A stretch of 64,000 nt of DNA from Pelecanus crispus (Eukaryota; Chordata; Aves; Pelecaniformes; Pelecanidae). The number at the start of each line of letters is the position of its first letter. The first letter of the stretch is position 1. The DNA is taken from the NCBI RefSeq assembly GCF_030463565.1, contig NC_134652.1, forward strand, positions 16,531,397 to 16,595,396, read 5' to 3'. A model generated the notes under the pieces. The model made no database searches, was not told where the DNA came from, and was given only the letters and a program-made list of their open reading frames with translations. The position numbers and the translations under genes were made by a program. Shown one piece after another: positions 1 to 10,658 of the stretch.

Positions 1-3000
1 ACTTTTCTTCAAGGCATATCTGACCTGCCTCAACCATGAAAGACTTTTTCACTGCACTGAAATACTGGTAGTCTCTCACAAGCTAAAAGTAGGGGCTTTA
101 ATAACTATACCAGATAAGAAATCAGATCAAAGGTCACATCTAGTCCTATATCCCATTTCAAAGAAAGATGCAGAAGTCCAGACACAGGCAGATACAGAAT
201 AAGCTCCTTATGGATAAATTTTCTTAATTCTTCTCTGCTCAAACCCAAGTCATGATCCAGACCAATACAGTTTACATCTAGAAAAGTATGTATTTTTTAA
301 TCTCATTGCATGAACTTTGTGATATCAAATGGATACCCAGTCCTTTGTGATGCTGGTCAAACATCAAGGACATCTTGAGACAAAAAGCTCCTGAAACTGT
401 TTGAAAAAGTCTTACCTGTTTAATGTGCTGCCTACCAAAGCACTTCAAATTTTGCTTTTGCACTCTGCGGTTGCATCCAACACTAGGAAACATTTGGCTG
501 CAAAGCCTCCCTTAAAGCACTCCTGCCACCCCTGCTCATCCCTACCTCTGCACCTTGGCATCCCTCACCTGTGCCAGCTGCTCTGCAAATCAAGACAGAG
601 AAGAACCCCAGCCTCAAAAGCACCACATGTGGTTCAGTTTTGGGAGGAGGATGGAGGAACACAGGGGAGAAGCTTAGCAGGGATATTTTTTTTTTCCCAA
701 ACCAGATGAATTTCCTGATCCATTTGACAGCAATGGGTTTTCTAGAAACACAAACAGATTTTACTATAAGCAATTGGTGTCTCATGCTTACTGGCTATCC
801 TATTAAAAAAAAAAGGAAGTACCATTATTACAAAATGAGCTGCTACAAAAAGTAACAGCCGTAGCTGTAGTCTTGAACCTTCTGTGACAGTCAACCCATT
901 CAGCAGCTGAAAGTCAGAACATATGACTTGCCACGTACTTTCAGCCTCATGTCTGATGCTACAAAGCACATCACCACTCTGACCTTGCAAATATGTATTT
1001 ATCTGCAATCACAGATTTTTCTGGCAAGCATCACAGCTTTAGCACTGTTCTAACCTCCTCTATCACTGCAGCACTGTCAGGGATACTTAGCAGAAAGGGA
1101 ATGCCATCCCTTCTCATATCCCTGAGCTCCCAACCTTTCTCCTATACCTCCAAAGGTAATTACACACGCAGCAGCATACCTCAGGCAGAGGCTTGACTTA
1201 AGTCATGCTCCAGAAAAACATGGGCAGGCTCTTGCGGTAGCTGCACTCAGCCATGCTAAATTATGCATAGAGAGGTAAGTTCACTGCAGTCAGCATCTAA
1301 GACCCCAGAGCTTTCTGAGCTGGCAGCCATGGAGACAGCTTTGGATTTAGCCTCCATCCCAGACTGCCTGAACCCCTTCCACAACCACAGCACATTTAGA
1401 TCTGTCCTTCCATCAAAAAGCAAGTTCCAGCAACTACTGAATTCCAGTTCCAGACCTCTTCTACATTCTTTCCACTGTAGATGGCTTTTGATTGTCTTAA
1501 TCTACAACTATGTTCTCAACTAGGATTCTCAGGCTCCCAGAGTCGGTTATTCACACATACATCCCTTGAGCTGTGAACCTCAGTTCTAAGTGGCAGGAAA
1601 ACATCTTTGGGCCTGGAGAAACAATGCTGCTGCAAAAGACCCTACCCCAGATGTGAAGAGAAGGAGCTTTGCCTGGATGGAAAAGCAGAGGGTAGAACAG
1701 AGAGCAGCAGATCTCACACCTGAAAAGCTAGGATTTATACAGAAAGACAGACAGGTGTTCTGTCTTCCTGCTAGAAAGGGAATATCCACAGCTGGCTGGT
1801 TAAGGGCTGGTGCATGTGCTGGGCTGAGAATGGAAACAGCCCCAAGACACATTGACAGAAAAAAGCTTAGCAACTACTGCACCATAACCTTCTGTAAATA
1901 CTGAAATTATTCCTGTAGCCTAATAGGTCTATATAGCCAATTAAGATGGAAAAAGGTTTCAGTCTAACAAACGAAAAAGAAAACATTATTCAATCATCCT
2001 GATAGCTTCTCTTTTACAGACTTCGCATTATTTTTAAACTGTCATGGGAAATAAGACATTATTCTAATTAGAAACATAATTGGAAACAGAGAGAAATCTA
2101 TTAAAAACCAAATCAAGAAAGATGTCACTTTTAGCCTAGCAATACAAACCTTACCCAAGATTGCACAAAACAATTTCCCGGCTAGAATTCTAAGTTTCTG
2201 AACCTAAAGCAGCTGCCAGCCCCAGCATACAAACACATCCATCAGCGTGCTTCTAATTGAATTACAGCTAACGAATGCCAATGTCAAAACTAATAAACTA
2301 ACTCTCAGTGCTTCTAGGTCAGCGTTGTCACAGCAAACGTGTACGTGAATGGGAAGGGATCAATACACTCTGCTTAGTCCCTGGACTTTGAGAGCTGCAT
2401 TTTAATACTTCTCCTACATTTCCAGAAAGACAGAAAAATCTAAATCCCACAAGACACAAGGGCTTGATGCTGGGTGAGCATCAGAGGCATCGCATGATCA
2501 TGTGAAAATTCTAGTCTCCGTCAAAATGGGACTTGGGATTCATATTCTTTCAACCAAAGCTGCACAGAACACATACAAAGAAGACTGCTAGAGGCAAGGA
2601 TTAAACAATGTTCTTGTTTATAATTTGCTGTTCTACAAATGAGTATAGGAGGAGCAAGGGGAGAAAAGTAAAAGTCACCTTTCATGCCAACGCTTTATTA
2701 GGCTGTGCTTGTTTCATGACCTACGATGATCAGGCTGTACAAATGGCTTCTTCTTTCCACTTTATGCAATTACATTTTCTAGATGTCATAAAGACAAAAA
2801 CAGGAAACTGCATTTTGCTAATGGGGACCTTCTAGGCAGATGCAGAAAACAACAGTTAAATGCACAAAACATTTATAAATAAGTTGTAGAGGTGTCAAAT
2901 TATCAGGATGCCGTGACAGCTTATGAAAACGACGACACTGAATATAGTTAACAATTATCCTTTAAATACACCACATTTAAAAAGCATCAGTGCATTTTCC

Positions 3001-6000
3001 ACATTTTAGGTTCAAATGGATAATTTATTCTGTCAATAGGTCAGTCCCATTAACACATGCTGCTAAGTGAATCCCGCTGTAGTTACTCACTGCACAGGAG
3101 AACTACCCCTCGGGGCTAAGAGAAGCACATGCATGTGGATTTTTAGAACAGCAAGTACTTTGCTGTGCAGCAGAAGATCCAAGATGCTTCATCTGGAACT
3201 AAAAGAAACCTCGATAGAGCACGAGTCTTGGCAGCTCAAAGGCAGGAAGATAAAAGCCATGGCAGACAGAAGTTCAGGCAGACTCTTGCTTTACCTATCA
3301 TCAACCCCAGGATCCAGTCAGCAAGAAAGGGATGAGCATATCCAACCATCCACCTCCTTTCCATTTCATTCCAGAACTCATAGCAGAGATTCCAGCCAAA
3401 CATGTGACATTCTGATGAACACATCTCTGTTAGCTTTTTGTTAGAATACCCACAGGAAAAATGAACCTGATATTTTGAGTCCGGGGTTTACTCAGACTTG
3501 TGCTCACTGAAAACTGTGGCTGTTCCACATTGTCACTCAGCTCCTGTACAGACTGATTATTATTCCATAGATCATCTTATAATAGCAAAAATACTACTGT
3601 AGAGAACATAACACTGATGTACATCTACATGATAATGGATCCAAAACTTGTGACTTCTGTAATCTCGCATGCAGCCCACCAAGCACTGTATTTTGCATTT
3701 AATTGCCTAGGCTAACAAACGTGAAAGTTTTCAGGATTACAGATGCATATACACAACCCCTACATACAACCACACATGAATAAGGGTTTGGTTTTTTTTT
3801 CAGTGTGGACCCCTCAAGAAAATATACTGTAACACTTCTTGGCTAAATAAAAAGAAAACAAACAGATGACATAAAATGGTATTTTCACATATTCACTTAC
3901 TTGGCACAGCATTTATTCCCTATCTGAAAAAGGTAGTGCAAATGATGCGATCTATATTACTTTGTTAATGCCAAAGCCCTGGACCTCAATCAATATTTAT
4001 AAAGACTCCAAATAAGAAGTGAGATACTTTTGCTTTTAGAATCCAATATCTCTTGTCTTGCCACTGCTACTAAGATTGGACTCACTTGTTTAAATATTTC
4101 AAGGCTAGTAATTGCCCCCACCACCAACTGCATGCGCTTGGGACCCAGTGTGATCACGCTTTGCCTTTCAAGGTATTTTGCAGGTATATCACTCAAGTCT
4201 AAAGGAAAGTTGTTCAAAAATTATCTCACTCATGCAAGAGAGGGAGATAAACCCCTGCCTAAAAGTTAACCTATAGCTTCTAAAGCAGCATGTTATAAGC
4301 CAAGTAGTCATTAAACTCTTCAGTGAAGTTCCAGAAAAAACTTTCACTTAATCTACATGATGAATCTGCAGAGTCAATATTGGACCTGAGCAACAGGCAG
4401 TTAAAACACAGGTTCCAGCACTCATGTATCACTGGAAGCAATAGACAATCTGCAACCAGCACAAGAGTTTATGAATCCCAATGCATAAACAGTGCCTTGA
4501 CCCAGTTCAAGCTCCAGTAATGAAACCCCCAGGACCACCCAGCAGCAGCCTGGCAGACCACCAGTGAAAACAGAGAAAGGAGGAACACGGTGGGCTAGAT
4601 TCTGTCAAGGCTTTATAGCAACCATCATACCAAATTCCTGCTATATGCCCTTTTGCAGCTTATTCTCCGCCAACTCCTGCGTTGGCAGTTATAGTTTGTG
4701 CTAGTACATCCACGCTGCTTTTATATTTCATCCATTCTTTACAACCTTATTTGTATACTGTCCAATGGAATGAAAACTGCTCAGACTGTACCTTCCTTTA
4801 CAACTGTAAGGTTCCCAACCCACCAACAAGGGAAACAGTAACACTCACAGCACACAAGCCTTGGATCCATCTGGCAGAATTTCCAGGTGCCTTCACACAG
4901 TATATAACAAGAAATATATTCTGAGGGTGTGCTGATGACAAAAATCCACATAGACCCTACTTCTTTTTCTGCAGTACCAAGCAACATAGTCTCCAGCACA
5001 GTCCCAGTAAATGCATTTTTACTAGCAAGTCCCTCCATCTCGCTCAGAGCAGAAGCGGTGTGTGTGCTTCTACATAGTACAATCTAAAGTTACACCACTA
5101 CCAACTTATTTCCCCCCCCCCTTGAAAAACAGGAAACACAGCTTCCTAATGCAGATACAGCCACAGACTACCTCCCACTACACCTGCTTTAGCAATAATA
5201 TAGAAGAATAACATCCAAGCTACATTTTTAACACTTCATCCATAATTGCCTTTCCTTTCTACCTGTCCAGTTAAAATAATACCTGATCCATCAACTTCAC
5301 ACCATCAACTAATTAAGCTTCTTCCTGTCAAGTCCATCTAGACAAGTGTCACATGCTTCCACCTCCATCTGTTCACATCGTTTTTCCAAATTAATTTTTT
5401 CATTCCATCACACTTCCTTTCTGTGTTCCCGACTACAATGCCCAGCTCTCTCATGTGAGAAAGTCTCTTTGGGTTTTCACTTTTCAAGCCCTTCAGAACC
5501 CATCCCACCTAGTTCACCATGACATATTCCGCACTGCCTCTGCACTCCCACCTAAAAGCTCATGCCACTCAGAGACCTTTTCAGATATCTTCCTTCTGAA
5601 GAAAAACACTCTGCCTCTAACCTTCCCCTGCCCTTTTCCCATGGCTTCAGCTGTCGGTGTGGATCCAAGGCCCATGCTGAATACAGCACAGCTGCATGAC
5701 CTTGGCTCCGACTTCAGAGGAAGCTGCTATGTTCTAAGAAGCTGCACAGTAGAGCCACGCCAAGATAAGAAAGGTAGAGCTGCACAGAGGTAACATTTTT
5801 GAGATATGGACCATTAGCAGCACAAGCACTCAGGAGGAAAAACACAAACATAAAAAGGTGTAAGTCCTAAAACAAACAAAAAAACCCAGCAGGGAGACAG
5901 AATATAGCAACTCAGCAACTCTGAGCAGTAGAGGCTGACCCTTCCCCTCCTGAGGGATGTCTACTGGCTGCGTCGTGTGTTAGCAGGAGTGGCGAGCAGA

Positions 6001-6450
6001 TGAATGCTTAGCCTAGCAGCTCATTAAAGCCTCACCGTTTCTTTTGTGCATGCTAGCCAGTAACTGTTTAACATTTCTACGTTGTACATACCCCGCCTGC
6101 AGAGCCTCTTTGCACACAGCAAAAAGCACCGTGACACAGACAGAGGATTATGCTATTATTATTGGAAAACCAAACTGATGTCCTTTTCCCCCCTACCTGA
6201 AATTCCTCTTAAAAATTTTTGTCACGCTTCCTACTAGAGCTTAAACAGCTGGTGAACTGCAATCACCGCATATCGCAACGATCCAAATTATCTTATTGCT
6301 TTGCATATTCCACCCACCTGCTCAGCCCGAATTGGCTCTCATCATATATTCAGATTACAGTCTCTGCTGAAGAGCAAACTTTCTTATAGTGACATACGCA
6401 ACAGGGTTTTGACTGAGGCTGCAAGCTTGCTTAGGTAGCAAGCTGCCTCT
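1..6450. other. AT-richer stretch without recognisable genes, probable ARMH3 intron 1
   Basis: This stretch is clearly richer in A and T than the rest of the window. It contains only short open frames on both strands, none of which I recognise or can bound with convincing splice sites. The first exon that reads into it is the minus-strand donor at 7348-7349, so the stretch is most simply an intron of the minus-strand gene to the left. In mammals that gene, next to HPS6 and head to head with it, is ARMH3 (C10orf76). I looked for the conserved N-terminus of ARMH3 and did not find it here, so its coding exons would lie beyond the left edge. I see no clear transposon. Confidence 0.4.
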
Positions 6451-6682
6451 GCCTTCAGCATAAACACGACAAGTTTACCGTTGTTTACTGCTCTCCTTTG
6501 CTTTGCCCATACAAGTACTTGTAGGACCGTGAGGTAAACCAGAATATGCCCTGCTCATTCTTTTTGTAGAAAGAGTTATCTTGAACCCAAACCATTTCAG
6601 CAGCCAGCTGACGCTGCGGCCCGTGAGCAGCGGCACCGGCAGAGCCAGAGGGCTGGGCAACTCCAGCCTGCTGCCAGGCCTG

Positions 6683-6830
6683 CTCGGGCACGGCACCCAA
6701 AGGCACTCACTCGGGCACGGCACCCAAAGGCACTCACTCGGGCACGGCACCCAAAGGCACTCACTCGGGCACGGCACCCAAAGGCACTCACTCGGGCACG
6801 GCACCCAAAGGCACTCACTCGGGCACGGCG
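6683..6830. repeat. 27-bp minisatellite, about 5.5 copies
   Basis: Five essentially identical 27-bp units start at 6683, 6710, 6737, 6764 and 6791, followed by a partial sixth at 6818. Each unit begins CTCGGGCACGG and continues with CACCCAAAGG. Because 27 is a multiple of three, both strands stay open across it and give short repetitive open frames with a 9-residue period, which I regard as artefacts. It lies at the GC-rich edge of the presumed ARMH3 intron 1. Confidence 0.95.
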
Positions 6831-7349
6831 GTGGGAGCAGCAGCGCTGCAGGCAGGCAGGGAAAGGACCGACAACTTCTTAAGCAACAGACTTGCGTACG
6901 GCTACTCCCGCACGCCCAAAGTTTCCAGGAGGCGGCCAGGCCTCCCGCGGGGCAGGGCGGGCAGCGAGGGGCCCCGACACAGCCCGGGGTCACCGGCCCG
7001 CCAAAGGGGCTGCGGCAAAGCAGGCTTCGCCTCGCCGCCCCCCCCACCCCGCCCCGAGCCCCCCGGCAAGGCGCCGCCGGCACCGGCTGCCCAAGGGCCG
7101 GGGGAGGCTCCCCAGCGCCGCCGGGAACCGGGCCTGCGGGGCACCCCGCCGCGGCGGGAGACGGTGCCCGGCGAGGCCCCTCGCGGCGGGCAGCGCCCCC
7201 GCCCCGCCGAGACCCCCCACGGGGCGACCGAGCCCCGGCAGCCGGTGCCGCCCGCCCCGGGCTCGGGCGGCCGCTCGGGAGGGGCGGCGGGGGGCGTGGC
7301 CTGGCCCCGCGGGTGGGGGGGCCGCGTCCCCCCCATCCCCGGCGCTTAC

Positions 7350-7440
7350 CTGAGGGCCAGCCGTTCCGCTTCCCAGTGCGCAGGCGCCGCCAGCCGCGCC
7401 GCGCATGCGCGCCGAGGGGGCCGGTGCCGCGCGGTCCTAG
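7350..7440 (-). other. ARMH3: Probable non-coding first exon of ARMH3
   Basis: On the minus strand there is a near-consensus splice donor, CTCAG|GTAAGC, with the last exon base at 7350. It sits just inside a CpG-rich promoter and points away from HPS6. In mammals ARMH3, which encodes an armadillo-like helical protein linked to Golgi PI4KB recruitment, is transcribed divergently from HPS6 at this position. The exon shows no open frame with an ATG that I would trust, so it is called 5' untranslated. The 5' boundary is a guess. Identity rests on conserved gene order and one splice site only. Confidence 0.4.
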
Positions 7441-7790
7441 CGCCGCCGGCAGTCGGGGTGGGCGGGGGACGCTGTCAGCGCCGGGTCTCGCCGCTGCGCC
7501 GGTTCTCCGGGCGGCCCCGGGTCCCGGCGGCAGCCGCAGGCGGGGCGGGCAAGTGCAGCGGCGAGGAGACTCCTGCCCGGGCCGGACGGAGCTCGCCTCT
7601 CCCTGAGGAGACTGACACACCCACCCCCCGGTAAAAAATGGCCCCTCCGCCTGCGAGGCGCCGCAGGCCGCTCCCGGGCGGCGGCCCCGCCGCCCTCCCC
7701 GCACCGGCGACGGAAGTAGGAGAGGGGCGGCCCGGGCCGGCGCGGCGCGGCTCCGCCCGGAAGCCCGCCGCCTCGTGATTGCGCAGCGCC
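7365..7790. promoter_or_regulatory. CpG-rich, probably bidirectional ARMH3/HPS6 promoter
   Basis: The stretch is dense in CpG. It contains an NRF1-type palindrome (CGCGCATGCGCG around 7400-7411), a TGCGCAGGCG half-site just to its left, and two ETS/GABP-type sites, CGGAAGT at 7711-7717 and CCGGAAGC at 7757-7764. No TATA box is visible. NRF1 and ETS sites are typical of housekeeping divergent promoters. The start sites on either side are inferred, not seen. Confidence 0.55.
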
Positions 7791-8166
7791 GCGTCGCGCC
7801 GAGCCCAGCCGAGCAGCCCCCGGCCCGGCCCCGGCAGAGGGGCGGCCCGGCCCCGGCAGGCAGCCGCCGCGGCAGGTAGGCCCGGCGGGGGCCCGGCGGG
7901 ATGGGGGGGTCCCGCGGGTGCCTGGGGAGGCGGGGCAGCGGGCCGTCCCCCCGGGCGGAGGGGGGTGTCCGGGGAGCTGGGGGCGCGGCAGGTACCTCGG
8001 GGGGGTTGGTGCCCGCCGAACCGGCTCGCCGGGGCAGGAGGGTGCCCGGGGGGGGTCCCTGGGGGTCGGAGGGTCCCCAGAGACCCTGGGGGGCAGGGGG
8101 CGGCGGGGGGTCCTGGGAGGGGACCCCGTGGCAGCAGGGGCTCCGTGCCCCGGCCCGCCCTGGTGC

Positions 8167-8202
8167 ATGCTCTCGGTGACCAGGGCGGGCGCCCCAAGAT
8201 GA
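8167..8202 (+). promoter_or_regulatory. Short upstream ORF whose stop overlaps the HPS6 start (ATGA)
   Basis: An ATG at 8167 opens an 11-codon frame whose TGA stop at 8200-8202 overlaps the HPS6 ATG at 8199-8201. A longer upstream frame starts at the ATG at 7901 and stops at 8177-8179, 19 bases before the HPS6 start. If the messenger begins upstream of these ATGs, HPS6 would be reached by leaky scanning or re-initiation. The true 5' end of the transcript is not known. A possible donor, GGCAG|GTAGGC at 7876, leaves open a 5'-UTR intron. Confidence 0.45.
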
Positions 8203-10658
8203 AGCGAGCCGGGACGCTGCGGCTGCTCTCCGACTTCAGCGACTTCAGCCGAGGCCACTGGCTGCAGGAGCTGCTGTGCCGGGGAGAAGAGCCCAGCCAC
8301 GTCCAGTCCAGCCCCGACGGGCAGCACCTTTTGGTCCTGCAGAAGAGCCGGCCGCCCCCCCTGCCCCGGGTGGTGGCCTTCCAGCGCCACAGCATCGGTG
8401 GAGCCGAGCTGGAGAGGAACTGGCAGCCGCCCCAGCCAGCCCTTGTGGGACTGCTCTTCCTGCAGAGCCCTGTGACATTGGGCTCCTGGGTGCTGGCCAT
8501 TGTGTGGGAACACGGCCGGACCGAGGTCTGGCACTTCGTGGTGGCCGTGGGCTGGCAGCTGCTGCAGACGCTGGAGCTCTGCCAGGGTGCCCGGGCACGA
8601 ATCGTCTCTGTGTGCAGCCAGGGAGCCGGCCTGGTGTGGTGTGAGGAGAGGCCTCCCCTGGACGCCCACTCGGACATGAGCAAGTGTGCCTTCAGGTTCT
8701 GCGTCTGCACCCGGGCTCTGGAGGTGGGGGAGCAAGGCGTGCGGCTGGGCACTGTAAGTATAGTCCTGCACAACAGCCCTGAGTACGAGGTCCTGGCCTC
8801 CCCCCAGCACGTCTTCCTGGTGCCTGCCACTGCCAGCTTTGCCACCACTTCCAAATTCCTCCTCGTCTGGCATCCCGAGAAGGCAAAGCTCACCATTACA
8901 GCCCCTTCTGCAGGCTTTGTTCACAGCAAGGTGCTGCACTCCAGCAGCGAGTCAGACTTCAGGAAGCTCCTGCTTGGCTCTGTGGGTATTCTCTCAGGTT
9001 TGGCACCTCTGGACATTCACACCTCCACTGTGTCCAACAGTGGGGGTCTGCTGCTGGTAAGCACGAAGGGTGCTGTGAACATGGTGGAGCCAGATGGGAC
9101 ACAGAGGCATATCTTTGACCTGGAGGGGGGCCCCCTGGCCCAAGGAAGTCCTGTCCAGCTGAAGACCTTTGGCAGCATCCTGGCCTGTGTGCTGGCTGGG
9201 GTCCTGTACCTCGTCGACCAGAACAGTGGAAGGCTCATAGAAAAGAAAATCCTGAACATGAAACAGGTGCATTTCCTGGATCCCCTGGGAGAGGAGGACA
9301 GCATCCAGCTCCTCACTCAAACTGGCATCTACAGCTTTAGCTTCTCCAAACCTGAGGACAGCATCAGGCCTGAGCCGTGCCTGGTGGAGATGGTGTTTGA
9401 GGAGGCCTGCAGATACTATCAGAGGAGGAGCCTCAGCAGCTCCAAGCTGACGGTGGAGAAATTGAAGAAAGGTGGTGTGTTCCAGGCTCCTGTGGCCCTC
9501 GCTGCCATCCTGCAGCACAGCCTCCGCCAGAAGCAGAAGCCAGCCCGAGGCCTCCAAGACACTTACGCCAAGCTGTTGAGCACAATGAGCCTGGAGCTGC
9601 AGAGCTACATGAGCCTGGAGCTCCTCAAGACCTGCGTGGTGTGTGCCCCAGAGAGTGAGGTGGAAAGCTACTGCGAGGAACTGGTGGAGCAGGAGGTCAG
9701 CCGCGTTCTGCACTCTGACATGGACAAGGACAACTTGGCCTACCTGAACTCTGTCTTTGCCTCCTTCCCCAAGGCTGCCTGGAAGGCCACGAGGAGCTGC
9801 CTGCAGCTGCAGCAGAATGGGGACGGCCTCTTGGTAGCCAGGGCCACCCCGGAGGTGTGGAAGAAGGTCCTGGGAGGGCCGCAGCAGGAGGAGGTTGGTC
9901 AGAATGGGGTGGTCCCACTCTTCGAGCTCATCTGTGCCTCATTCCTGAGGTTCAAACCCAAGTGGCTGCCCAGTTTTGTGGAGCTGACCCAGCAGTACGT
10001 TAGCATCTCTTGGGCATACAGCAGCAAGGAGGGCCCAGAGGGCCGGGTGCCACTGTACAAGAGAGCACTGGGAGTACTGGCCAGGAAGAATAAGCGCAGC
10101 GAGGCAGATGAGGAGATGGAGCTCGAACTGCTGCTCTGCAGCAAGAGGCCTAAGGCTGTGCTGCAAGCTCTGCACCTTCTCATCCGCCTGAAGCGGTGGC
10201 AGCGGGTGGTGGAGGTGGCAGAGAAGTTCTCCAAGCTCAGCCTCTTGCTTAACAAGGAGATATTCACCACACTGCTGGCGGAGTTTGCCCAGCACCGGGA
10301 GCTGGACCCTTATCTGGATACACTGTGGCCGCTGTGCCCCGCTGAGCTTACCGCCTCGGACATCCTCGCCGTGGTTCTGCAGCATCTCCCTTGTTCCCAG
10401 GAGGACCCAGTGCCCTTCTCCAGCGAGGGAAACCAGCTGACTGTAGGATTGCTCAAGCCGTTGCTGCAAAGGGTTGTACAGCGTCCCTGCATCCAGGACG
10501 AGATGTACTCGGATGCCTTGCAGAGCCCCATCTTCCCCCCTCCTACCCCACCCCGAGAACACAAGATCCCCTCAAAAGCAGCAGCCGACGATGCCTCTCA
10601 GCCACCCATCGCAAGGACTTCCTCCCCCTCGGCGCTGGTACAGGGTGACACTGCATGA
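8199..10658 (+). CDS. HPS6: HPS6, BLOC-2 complex subunit 3 (single-exon gene)
   Basis: The gene encodes HPS6, a subunit of BLOC-2 (with HPS3 and HPS5), which directs traffic to melanosomes, platelet dense granules and other lysosome-related organelles. The frame of 819 codons is uninterrupted, as expected for a gene that is intronless in mammals. The human protein is about 775 residues. The start is set at 8199 because MKRAGTLRLLSD matches the human start MKRSGTLRLLSD, although the frame stays open upstream. Conserved landmarks include VWCEE near residue 149, VFEEACRYYQRRSL near 398, VWKKVLGG near 552, RPKAVLQA near 650, LLAEFAQHR near 692 and PPPTPPRE near 780. The N-terminal half is the presumed beta-propeller and the C-terminal half is mostly helical. 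About 30 residues follow the PPPTPPR motif, where the human protein almost ends. The gene is tail to tail with the prominin gene. Confidence 0.95.
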   Translation: MKRAGTLRLLSDFSDFSRGHWLQELLCRGEEPSHVQSSPDGQHLLVLQKSRPPPLPRVVAFQRHSIGGAELERNWQPPQPALVGLLFLQSPVTLGSWVLAIVWEHGRTEVWHFVVAVGWQLLQTLELCQGARARIVSVCSQGAGLVWCEERPPLDAHSDMSKCAFRFCVCTRALEVGEQGVRLGTVSIVLHNSPEYEVLASPQHVFLVPATASFATTSKFLLVWHPEKAKLTITAPSAGFVHSKVLHSSSESDFRKLLLGSVGILSGLAPLDIHTSTVSNSGGLLLVSTKGAVNMVEPDGTQRHIFDLEGGPLAQGSPVQLKTFGSILACVLAGVLYLVDQNSGRLIEKKILNMKQVHFLDPLGEEDSIQLLTQTGIYSFSFSKPEDSIRPEPCLVEMVFEEACRYYQRRSLSSSKLTVEKLKKGGVFQAPVALAAILQHSLRQKQKPARGLQDTYAKLLSTMSLELQSYMSLELLKTCVVCAPESEVESYCEELVEQEVSRVLHSDMDKDNLAYLNSVFASFPKAAWKATRSCLQLQQNGDGLLVARATPEVWKKVLGGPQQEEVGQNGVVPLFELICASFLRFKPKWLPSFVELTQQYVSISWAYSSKEGPEGRVPLYKRALGVLARKNKRSEADEEMELELLLCSKRPKAVLQALHLLIRLKRWQRVVEVAEKFSKLSLLLNKEIFTTLLAEFAQHRELDPYLDTLWPLCPAELTASDILAVVLQHLPCSQEDPVPFSSEGNQLTVGLLKPLLQRVVQRPCIQDEMYSDALQSPIFPPPTPPREHKIPSKAAADDASQPPIARTSSPSALVQGDTA

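Noticed and set aside
3990-4269. Overlapping 75- and 79-codon frames in the AT-rich left part
   Set aside because: Checked against the ARMH3 N-terminus as I recall it and against common transposon proteins; no match and no splice sites.
6475-7704. Long minus- and plus-strand open frames across the 27-bp array and CpG island
   Set aside because: The frames are produced by a stop-free 27-bp unit and high GC; they show no recognisable domain and contradict the donor at 7348-7349.
7779-8198. In-frame N-terminal extension of HPS6
   Set aside because: The human protein starts at the equivalent of MKRAGTLRLLSD; the upstream part is Pro/Gly/Arg-rich leader sequence without an ATG start at its head.
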